Shown piece after piece: positions 39,494 through 51,300 of a stretch of 64,000 nucleotides of DNA. The translations under genes were made by a program, and so were the position numbers. The notes beneath the pieces were generated by a model. The model had not been told where the DNA came from, did no database searches, and saw only the letters and a list, made by a program, of their open reading frames with translations. How positions within the stretch are numbered: the first letter of the stretch is position 1; each line of letters begins with the position of its first letter. Origin of the DNA: Strongylocentrotus purpuratus (Eukaryota > Echinodermata > Echinoidea > Camarodonta > Strongylocentrotidae); the NCBI RefSeq assembly GCF_000002235.5, contig NW_022145604.1:7041077-7105076 (forward strand), written 5' to 3'.

Positions 39494-41970
39494 GTGAGAA
39501 ACTGAGAACTGAGATATTAAAGGGCTCATTCGTAATGTACATGTACATGTACAAGGCATCGTAGAATAAGGGAGTTTACAGATAGCACATGGTACAAATG
39601 ACCCCAAATATCCACAGATCGTTTACACATGGAGAAGTTCCACTTTGAGCATCTTATCTTATGTGCTTCATGAATACCTTTTGTTTGCCCTCTTGAAAAG
39701 AATACTTCCACCTGCGTATCATAGAATGTACCGTTGGTGCATAAATGAATAATGTTACATAACTTTCATAAGTGTTCATCTCTGTGGTTTTACTATTTTG
39801 GTACAAATGACCTTTATCTGCCCATGTGCAGATTGTATCTGTAAACTCCCTTATTGTAGAATTTATTGACTCTTTGACCCCCTTTCAAAGTATGATACTG
39901 TTTTCACACTGGCAATATTTTGCTTAACCCCGTACTATAGGTGGGGTTAAGTGGGGGGGGGGGGGGGGGGGTCTTAGCCCCACCTATAGTACGGGGTTAA
40001 GCCTATTCCACTTTCTGTTCAGACTGGTTTTTACCAAAGTGGGCTAAAGTTGGCTAACCCCACCTATAGTACGGGGTTAACTACATGTAACCCTGCAAAA
40101 TAGCAGGGCTAACTCCGCAATTGTGGTGCTAACTCCTGCTAACCCCGCAATTGCGGTGCTAAGCAAATGAATGAGAACAGAAACGAAAAATAGTCCGGTA
40201 CTACGCAATGGAGCGTATCGCAGCTGGCCAGATGCGAAGTATGTCCAATCATAACATTCACGATATCCGGGATTAAGAGTATAACTATAAGAAACTCTCG
40301 TTACAGTATGTACATGTACAATACATTTCAATCATCATCACAACTTCTGGTGGTACACCCTGTAATAATAATACAAATGGAAACCGATCCTTCATAGCAT
40401 CAGCTCCTGCTCGTTAACGATTAGGAACATATGTCTTCTCTTGATATTAATAAACAGGCTTTCATGGGGAATTCAAAACCATTTGGGTTTGTTTGTTTGT
40501 TTGTTTTATTTCCGTATAAAAACACATCATGCATTCAGTACAATAATAACAAATAGAATAATGAATAACAAGATATAATAAACGTCTGGATAGCCCATAT
40601 TCGCTGGTCTTCCATGGGGACCAGAATACAGTAAAACAATGCAATATTAACAACAACAAAGAAAAATGGCAAAACATAAATTCCTAAGCAAAATATAGTA
40701 AGAAATTAAATATCCAGGACAGACAGTGTAGAGAAAAGAAACAAGTATTTTTAGAAACAGAATTGTGTGAAGTAAACTTTAACAGATAACTCAAAAGTCT
40801 CTTAAATGAAGACAATGTATCACAGTTGCGTAACGCCAATGGTAATACGTTTTACAGTACTGAACCTCTATATACAAAGGTTCTTTTACAGTAATTTGTC
40901 CTGGGTTTAGGAAGGACAAGATTACCAGCGTGTCCACACACAAAACAATTTATCCCGAAACTCTATAACGAAACGTCCTATAAAGAATCATCGTATAAAT
41001 TTCAGAGTGTCCACACACAAGAAACGTCGTATAAATAATCATCGTATAAATTCCAGGATGTCCACACACAGAAGAAAGTAATCCTGAAACTCTACAGCGA
41101 AATGTCATATAGGTGCGCAGTTTGCTACTGCGGTCTGGTCTCCTTTCGCTCGAGGTCACGTTGAGCCACGCCCAGTTAGTTACGCTAGTTACACTCCCCT
41201 GTCCACACACAACATTTTCTGTGATTAGGCGTGATTAGGTGTGATTCTTTCATTGCGAAACGATGCCCAAACCTGCGTTTTGTTAGACTAGTTTCGTTAT
41301 ACGACGTATCGTTGGTGAGCGTCCACACACACAATTTTCATTGTAAAACTATCGCGAAACGGTATCACTATCGCAAAACGGTATAGCTAATCACGCCTAA
41401 TCACGGAAAATGTTGTGTGTGGACAGGGGGTAAATTGGCTTTGAAGTGTGTATCTAGTAGCTCTGGGTGTTTACCATATGCTGTCGATCATGAGGATTAG
41501 CCTTCAGTTTCATGACCAACAGGCCTTATGTAATGCCCTGCATTTCCACCCATCCCTCCATATGGCAAAGTTATTATCTCACACTTCCCTCACTTGAACC
41601 TGAAGACTCTCTGAGAGACTAGGGGGTATTTCTTGATTGGACCACTGGTTTGCAGTGTGTGAGACTTGTACACCCATTAATAGTTTTTCCACCAAGTCTG
41701 CACCAAGCCAGCCAATTATAACCCCCTGCACATGGAAATTAATTGACGACTACAGATGTGTATCTCCTTTTAAGACCTGTTTTTTATTTATTGCAGTAGT
41801 GTTGTATATTTCTGTATTATTTTTTTTACAATGTATATGTATTAGTGCTGTAGTCAAACGTTTAACCGTCCGGTATCCGACCGCCCATGGCGGATTCCGT
41901 TTTCAATTGGACGGTTTCGTTTTCCCGTTTTTTTTTTTTTTTTTTTTTTATAATTTTTTTTTTTTTATAA

Positions 41971-42001
<31 letters not shown>

Positions 42002-42326
42002 TTTTGATTTATGCCCCTCCACCTGGCACTATGCCTGGCAATGTCTCCCAGCTCAGTAGTCGGTGTGATGACTTACCACTTGGAAACTAGAACAACACTC
42101 CAATTTGTCTGTCATCTTGGTTTGAAAGTAATATTTGTAATAGATCTCAATATATATTCATCCAAGTTTAACACATGGTGTACCACAAGGTTCTATCCTA
42201 GGTCCTCTACTGTTTTTAATTTACTTTAATGATCTTACACATTATTCTAAAACGACATTGTTACTATTATTTGTGACTAGTTCACAAGCACAAATCGGCG
42301 CCTTCAGTTAAATCACCTTCCTGCTT

Positions 42327-42374
<48 letters not shown>

Positions 42375-45300
42375 AAATCGTTTAACCGAAAACCGTCCGG
42401 TTTTGACAGGCGGTTAAACGGAATTGGAGATATCCGTGATGTTACAGCACTAATATGTATGCTATCCAAGTTTGTAATGTAAAGCGCACAGAGAATTAAT
42501 ACTTTAATATGTGCTATAAAAATCCAACATTAAAAATTTAACAGATCTCTGCATAGCAAAGCATTCCAAGAATGCTCACTTTTCTGTGTGTTTAGAATAT
42601 AGAGAATAAGTATTTTTTTCTTTTGAATAAAGCTTCACATTCATGTATCTGACTTCTAATACAGAGATTGAATAGTGACCTTTGTAAATGTGCCTTTCGC
42701 CATTCATTTACACTTGTCACATAAAACTACATCCCAATGTGCACGTTTAAAATAGCTCAAGGCTATCTGTTGTTAGAATTGAGCGGCTCTTCCTAAAATG
42801 ACATAAAGAATACAACCTATTATGCTTAAAAAGCCCCCCCCCCCCCCTGCAAAAGAAACCAAAAAATTATTGTGGAACAGTTAAAGACCGCATCTAACAA
42901 CTTTTCACACCATACATCATGCACAAATTGGAAATGGGCTTGAACTCCTTGGAAGTTTGCGGTTACCCTACCGGTATCCTTTATTCCTTATGTACATGTA
43001 CATGCAGCTAATGGCTGACTAGAAACCTTTCCACAATTCCAAATCCTGTAACAATGCATGAAACAGAAATAGCTATTCTGGTAGAACTGATTTGGGTATC
43101 GTAAGAAGTAGTCCAAATTTACGTTTCATTCTGTATGTCGTGCAGATTGATTGTCATTGTATTTAGGCCCAATTGTATGAGAAGTCTTCTTATTTATTTT
43201 GTGTACAATAGAGCGGTATGCCGGTATCGACTGACCATGTGACTCAACTTGCGTGTACACTCCCACAAGCTATTGTAAACAAATCAAACTGTACTATAAT
43301 TCAGGTTTTAAAGATTAAAATTGAGTTCTGGTCCCTGTTTCAGAAATTTTGTTATCAATAACAAGTTGCAATAACTGTTCTAAAAGCTACTGAAATTGAT
43401 GCACGTGATAGGCTGTGAGCAAATTTGATAAAGAAAATTTGAAATTTGATACCTGTACTTGACTGTTATTGATAACAAGTTTTATGAAATTGAGGCCCTG
43501 GTCATGTAACTGCAATGTGAAACAAGATTGGAAAGGTTGATTACCGGTTGAGTATCGGGGTACATGTTACATGTATACTGTAAGGTTTTGGAATCATAAA
43601 AAATGATAAGCAATCGGCTCGGTCTTACTAAGGGTGCGTTTATAAGCTTAAATTTTGAAGGCAGAATGAGCGATTTGTAACGCTCATCGTAAACGCTCAT
43701 CGTAATCGCAGTTCCACAATGTACTGTTTATGCTCACTTCTCTGGCTCAATCTCCAGGCAATTCTCCCTGGGTGGCCTTAATTGGCCTTGCAGCTGAATT
43801 CGCAAACCTGCACTGTGCATGCTACATAGACCCACTAGAGGTCAGTGCGTTGACCCCATTTAAACTTGTTTACAAATTGTAAACGCATCTTTTTGTGAGT
43901 TTACGATCGGCGATCATGATCGCCGTTTTTTCGGTGATTCTACAAAAGTGAGAAAGGACGCAACCGTGTTTTAAACTAAACGCGTAACAGATGCCTGATT
44001 CTGGCCAGAAAAAGTTAAGCATAAACACGCCCTAAGTGTCACAATGAATGTGTACACAAACATGTTGTATATTACTCTTCCACACTATAGAGTAACATAA
44101 AAAGAATGAAAAAGCTCACAAATTATTTTTAACCTTTCCAGGAACTTAATCTTCTCTTTACCGTAATCTAGAAGTGCTTCTATTTACTTTGGTGAGCATG
44201 CACACAGTGTAACTGTAAGGGATTAGCTAAAATGAAGAATATCAGCTAGAGAAGGTTGACTTGCTGAGTAGTGAGTGTTATGGGGACAAAGTGAGTGACA
44301 GTAGACAAGGCCAGTATTTGAAATGTGGTTTAATTTGGAAACCTCTTTATTTTAAACATTATGAAGACAATTAAAATTTAATAAAATCCCATGCACTGTA
44401 CATAAATTTCAATATGATTTCAGAAAGTTTGGTCCAAATTTTAACTTGGGTTCTTGATACATTTTGATTTGCATGCTGTGAATAGAATTGGTTTATGATG
44501 TACCGTACACTGAATGATGTCTGGGTGTCTTTTAATCAGCCAAGCAATTGATGATATGATTGTCTGGCTCCACCTGCCCAGACCAGCAAACAATGCAAGT
44601 GATTGGTACATGTATGATTTCAAACCAGCAGTTATTTGGCTAAAAGCTTGTGCATGGTGCATTTGATTCAACAACAGTATCCACTATCTAGTAGTTTATG
44701 AAGATACATGTAAGGCTGCGTTTATGCTTGATTTTTGAAGGTAGAATGAGCGATCTGAAATGCTCATCGTAAACGCTCATCGTAATCGCAGTTCCACGGT
44801 GTACTGTTTATGCTCACTTCTCTGGCTCCTCCAGGCAATTCTCCCTGTGTGGCCTTAATTGGCCTTGCAGCTGGATTCACAACCTGCACTGTGCATGCTA
44901 CATAGACCCACTAGAGGTCAGTGCGTTGACCCCATTTAAACGCGTTTACCCCATTTAAACGCGTTTACAAATTGTAAACGCATCTTTTTGTGAGTTTACG
45001 ATCGGTGATCGTGATCGCCGTTTTTCGGTGATTCTACAAAAGTGAGCATGGACGCAACCGTGTTTTAAACTAAACGCGAAACAGATGCCTGATTCTGGCC
45101 AGAAAAAGTTAAGCATAAACACGCTCTAAGTGTACTTCTCAATCATAAGAATTTGTGTAATACTTTGTCCAGACTTGTATATTTTTCATACAGTATGTGT
45201 ACAGAATATCATACTCTAAAATGAAAGAAAGAAAATGATATTCAAAACCACGTCATGAAAGTCAATTCCAATATTAGCATGTACTGAACATTGTACATGT

Positions 45301-48300
45301 AGTGACTAAAGACAAATTTTCTCCTGCGCCAATTGCTCTGTGATAAATACGCTTGGCATCATTTCATCAAAGTTTGTGGGTTAGGGTTGCGATTTATGGG
45401 GGTCGGTTTAGGTTTTGGGTTTAGGGTATGGTACTTTGGTATAGTGTTTGGTCCAGTGTTGAAGTTAAGATTTAAGTGTAGATTTAGTGGCTTGAGTCAA
45501 TTGACATACTGTAGAGCACTTATTACAGGACCAAGCTTAGTACGGGTTTCAACAGTGCATAGACTACCTCACACAAACAAGTACATTGTACTTATTGTGT
45601 ACAATATGGCTTGAGTTTGTAGGAAGAAAACAATCAAATGTGTCATGATCATTGGTACCACATTACTTCCTGAATTCTCCTTAAAGTCATTCAAGTACAA
45701 TGTAGACCTTTACAGGTCGTACATGTGTGTTTTTGACACTCCAACCCACACAGGAAGCTCTGCTGGGAAACAACTTTCTTTACCTGTTCCAACCACAGTC
45801 TTGAATTCAGACCTTACAATACGGTATTCCTTTGTTGCCCATATGGCCCGCATGCACATACCAACTACATGTACACTGTACGTATTGCTCTTCAAATTGG
45901 CAACGATATATTTTCTTTTATGCTACATTGTTTAAATAAAAAGCAATGTCTCAGAAAATATAATTGGGTAGGAATTTTGTTCAAAAGTTGAAAAAAATTG
46001 CCAAGTTTGATGGAAAAACTATGATTTTTCAACCTCTCAATAATTTGCCAATATTTCCCTTTTTTTCCCTTTTTCCCTTTTTTCCCTTTTTTCCCTTTTT
46101 TCCCTTTTTTCCCTTTTTTTCCCTTTTCCCTTTTTTCCCTTTTTTCCCTTTTTTAAAAAGTTCCTATCATCAAACACATTGTATTCATGCAATAAATATG
46201 GACACGTAACTTTTTGTGTGCAAATTTTTCCCCTTTTCAGTTTTCATGAATCTGGTATATTTTTTTAAGGCTCTGAATCAAAAGTTACCAGCCAAACTAC
46301 ACAATGTGGAATGCTTACAATACAAGTCTTGAAAGGGTTAGAAAGGCCATTACAAGTAGTTTTTGTGGGCTTTTTAAAGTAAATTAGGTTGTTTTCTTTA
46401 TTTCATTTTAGGGATGAGCTGCTCACTTCTCAAGTAACAAAAGATAGCCTTGAGCTATTTTAAACGTGCAAATCGGGATGTAGTTTTATGGCTGCCTAAA
46501 TTGGGTCAACCTTTGTTCAATGCAATGCATTGTAAAAGTAGATCCTGAAAGTGAGGGAACAAATAGAAGTCTTTTATGATATTCTATATGAATAACAGAA
46601 CTGTTGGTATTGCACAGTGTGTAAAAAAGCAATCGCATGTATTTCTTGAGGTACCCCAATCTGGAAAATCAAAAGCCTATATATACATGTACATGTACTA
46701 CTGTACTACTGGTTAAAGGTAAAGACCAGTATTCGAAACGCCCCAATTTCCAAAAATGAAATGGAAGCTCTCATTACCAATCATGTGAAAGAATATGTTT
46801 TGACTAATACATGATGATAAAAAATTTGCCGGGAAACCGCCTACTAATTCATATATTTGGTAAATTTGTTTCTCTCATGGTCTGTGAGAGATATAGGGTA
46901 GTCCCATATACATCTTTCTGTGTATAGGGCTTGTAACTTTACGAAGAATGGGCCAAATTTCTTATCATTTTGAAGATTCCAGAACCTTGCAGATGCTAGA
47001 TGCTAGATGATCAACCTTTTCTGATCGATTCCACAACGTTTCTTTCACAATGCAATCGCATGACCATAACTGGTCTTTACCTTTAAAGTGTAAATGTACA
47101 TGTACCGTATACCTCTAGGTATAATACAGTGCATGTACACATGTACAAAGTATGTATTATTAATTTAAAGAATATAAGAAAAAAGGATGAAAATGTTCTA
47201 ATTTTATGCCCTCGATCATAATTTTATAAAGATGGGATAAAATGTGCAAAGTTTTTGCCCTTTTATCAGATCCAAGATGCAACCAGAATCAAATATTGGA
47301 TGTCTACTAATTATTGAATTGTTCTCTGCAATTGAATGGAGGAACATGATAATATAAAATAATCTGAAATTGAATGTCTTTTATGTTAGACAAAAAAAAC
47401 GGGTTGGTTGAACAAGTGCACAGTGAATTGAAAAGGATGTGCATGTATGAGTATAAAGTCATAATGTAATATTGGACAACACTCCATGGATTCTCTCTTT
47501 AAAAGTGTTATCTGTCAAACAATTGCATATTTGTTCATTTGTTGATATTAAAAAAATTTGTATTTTTTTGTTGTTTTCAGAACACAAGGTGATCATAGTA
47601 GGCCTGGATAATGCAGGCAAGACAACAATACTCTATCAAATGTAAGTAGTTCTTGCATTTCAGTGTTTTTAAAAAAATTATATAATGAAAGAGTATATGA
47701 TGTGCAGTTCGCTATTGCAATTGACGAGTCACAAAATTGAGTAGCAAGCATGATGATGTTTCCTTGTGTTTAGAAGGGAATTTAAAGGTACTACAGTATG
47801 TCCCATTTGCAGGCCCCAAAAAATGAAAAAGTTAAATTCCAACTAAATTTGAAAGATAATACTAATTTAGAACTTCCCTAAAAAAAGGTGGTGCTTGAAA
47901 ATATCTTCAAGTGGGAAAATAATGACTATTAGTTGTCAAATCGACTTTAGGGCTATAGAGCCCAAAAGTAATAGTCTTGATTTTCAGACAATTGTACCGA
48001 ATGGTCATACGTTTTATGCTGCGCAAAGATTCAATCAGTTTAATCTTGACCATCACAAGAAGTGGATTATTGTAGACAAATGCTCATGTACCCTTTACAA
48101 CTCTTTTCATGTACGTTATTACCAAAGAAGAAAAAAAGCCAGTCAGTCACTCAATAGTGTCTGACAGTGAAGTCTAGCAAATAAACGGTTTTCCTTGCAT
48201 AATTTGAATATGAGGACACTGCTAACGTTTAAATTTCACAGATAGGACATACAGGACATATTCATAATTCCTGCAAAGTTCTACAGCATTTGAGGTAGGC

Positions 48301-51300
48301 TGCAAAAGGGACATAGTACCTTTAAAGAGAGGGAGAAGAGAGAAACTACTACTGAGTGCATGTAGATGATATGATGATCTTTGACTTTGTGTACATTATT
48401 TCTGCCATTGTTATCTATCTGTTTGTATTTATTTTTGAAATCCAACCACAAGTTTTGATTGTAATAAAGAAATAATGATATGTTAATATCATTATACTAC
48501 ACATTCGGGCGAGGTAATCCTAAAGCATCCACCTGTCTGTAGAGCCCACTCCCTCCCTGCAACATAATTTTTCAATTGATTAAAAACAAAAAAATTATGT
48601 ATTAAACCTGTTATTTTTTTACATAATTGTATCATAATTACATGTACAATTTTACATGTACATGTATGTCACTATCTTCTCCTTGATTCTCTTTCTCAGC
48701 TTGATGAACGAGGTGGTGCATACGTCGCCCACCATCGGTAGCAATGTGGAGGAAGTCACATGGAAAAACATACACTTTTTAATGTGGGACATAGGGGGGC
48801 AGGATTCGCTACGCACAGCATGGAGCACGTACTATGCAGGCACACAGGTAAGGACCAAACTAAGATTTGCCAGCATTCTAAAAAGGATACTAACTTTAAT
48901 ACATGTTTGTTTTTACCTGTCTGCTATTTGTATACTGTACATGTACTTGTAACTAATCAGCCAAGGGAGGACTGGAGGACTTGGTAATGACGATTAATGC
49001 CTTAATAAAGGGCACTAGCGCTAGTAGCGCATCAAATTGGTTTGAACTCTGGATCTTCCGGTTACGAGACCCCTTCTCTACCACTGAGCCATCGCGCCTC
49101 CCCCTTTTGACCAGGTTTTAGTAAAATTAAGTCCACTGATTCAGCATGGAGTACCAATCTTCTAATCTAGTAAAAATTGCCATCATTCTGTAACCCAATG
49201 AAGGAACAAAAACTATGTTGTCAAGTTCTCACTTTCACTTCATGATGGTAATCATTTCATTTGATATTTTGTTACAGAATAATAATAATAATAATAACGA
49301 CAGTGTAAAATTTAATAGAGTGTAAACACCTTCCAGGGACGCTCATGGCTCTGCTGCTAGCTCAGCAACAGTTCTCTTTAATACAAGTAAAGTAAATGTT
49401 TATTAAAATTTGATAATAGAGTTATACCATCAGAAACTCAAAAAACAATTTTGAACAAGAAGGACTCTTGTTAAGAATGATACAGGATGTGTAATTTGCA
49501 CCTGTAGGTACTGTACATTCTCCTACATTGCAGATACTCTGTCATGAATAATAAAGTACCATTTCCTTTGAAAAAATCCTGCTTGTGAGGTTATAAGTTG
49601 ATGTTAAATCTACTCCAGTGTGACGACTACATATATACCGTACAGTATGGTATTTCCCTTTAGCGCTACATGTATTCATAAAATAGCACAGACATCAAAT
49701 GCTCCACGTGTGCATTCCGATTGTGATTCATCGGGAATGTGTAAACACTAAAACAGTGTTCATATCAAGGTGACTTTCGGTTCTTTTGTGTTCGGGTAAA
49801 GTAGTGAATGAGATGGAATTGATGACGTGTTTGTTTTCCTTTTATACATGTGGGGGAATTCCCCAAGGTTATACATAATATGGGATTTTCTTTTATTGTT
49901 ACTCAATATGTACAATGTAAAGCACAGATTTACATGTTCAGTACATGCATACCACTGTAGCAGGAAATAATAGTACCAAGGCTTGCATTTGCATGAACTT
50001 TTATATTTTATATTTTATATAACCACACTACAGTTGTAGGTTTTGTTTCACTGTATTCTTGAATGATACACTGTATGTAGATGTTCACTTTTTTTGAGTG
50101 AACATTGAGTGAAAGAAAGAAATTTGAAATTTGAAGTACCGGTAGTAAAACACCATGAAAATGAAAAAATAAATTCTTCTTAACGTATTCACTGGCACAT
50201 TGCATATTTGCAGACCTGTATAAATGTCATACAGAAAATATGCGTACCTGTACATGTACAGTATGTACCAGTAGGTCCATTACTGTGCATGTATTCACTC
50301 TATACATGTACATCTACATGTAGCTGGGTGAAATACTCTGTTGGTCTCTTCACAGTATTACATACACAAGTACAGTATGTACACGTTGTATGATACATAT
50401 TTATTTGAATAGGTAGGCCTTCTTTGTGTATCAATGTTATCCTAGGAATCAGAGTGACTCACTCTAATGTCATTGCTTTTGCATATTTGTTGAGATATAA
50501 GTTACATATCATTTCAAGGTACAATAGAAATGTAGGTCAATTTGTATGGGTGTGTGAAATTATCACTCGTGAACAAGTGTACATGTACCATAGTTTGCTT
50601 GAGCATCAGTTAAGGGGGAAGTCCACTATGGCATAAAAAGAAAGAAAACTAGATTTGTAATACTTGTTTGGAAGTTTGGAACAAGTATAGGTGGGCTGAT
50701 CCAACAAAAAATTGAGACAAAATGAAGGGTACATTTGAGATAGCTTTTTGTCTCAGCTACAACATACTCGAAGTTCAGCGTAAATGAAGCTAAAACGACG
50801 TAGATATTGCTCGCGAAAGACGGGAATGTAGAATCAAGTTTTGAGAAAAAGTCATGTCCCATAGAGAATACACGCAAAATGTGAAAAATTGACATGCCTC
50901 ATTTAATCGCAAAAATACGCCATGATGCCTTTGTCAAAATGAAAAACTGGATTTGTAGAGAATTGTCTCAGCTAGAACATATCAAAATTTTGAAGAAAAT
51001 CAATCAATTTTTACAAAGATACAATCAATTTTCCAAAAATATGCTGACGTCATAATATGCAAATTGAAATTTTGAGTTCAGAGGCCATTATAATGAGGGT
51101 GAAATGAGACATGAAATCATATCTCCGATTCATACTCAATCAAAATAAGAAAAAAAATTGGGGTCACCTTGCATCCTAAAGAGCTACAATGGATTTTGCA
51201 TAGGCATGTTTTTGCCCATATATGCTATGTATTACAAGAGCTCGCGCGCACAGAAATTTATCTTTAACGGTCGATCATTAAAAACCCATAAAAACCCATA

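Larger units (their letters stand above)
39494..47580 (+). other. ARL5: ARL5 intron 1 (8.1 kb), repeat-filled
   Basis: Contains no second gene that I can support. It houses the hairpin cluster 39923-40165, the 'GTGTCCACACAC' elements, the TIR element with RT remnant, two copies of the TGCGTTTAT MITE, family A copy 3, a TTTTTTCCC array and the first TTAA MITE, each listed separately. A GTTT run lies at 40486-40505. Confidence 0.8.

Noticed and set aside
45381..45435. Interstitial telomeric repeat (GGGTTAGGG-like)
   Set aside because: Only one or two TTAGGG-like units occur, and the same text recurs at 56281-56390 as part of a dispersed repeat.
47895..48164. 89-codon frame in ARL5 intron 2 as a transposase fragment
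   Set aside because: No DDE-type or zinc-finger motif is visible and the element is too short; kept only as part of a non-autonomous element.
49000..49106. Functional tRNA-Thr gene
   Set aside because: Internal promoter boxes are present but the 3' acceptor strand does not pair with the 5' end, so it is treated as a SINE head.
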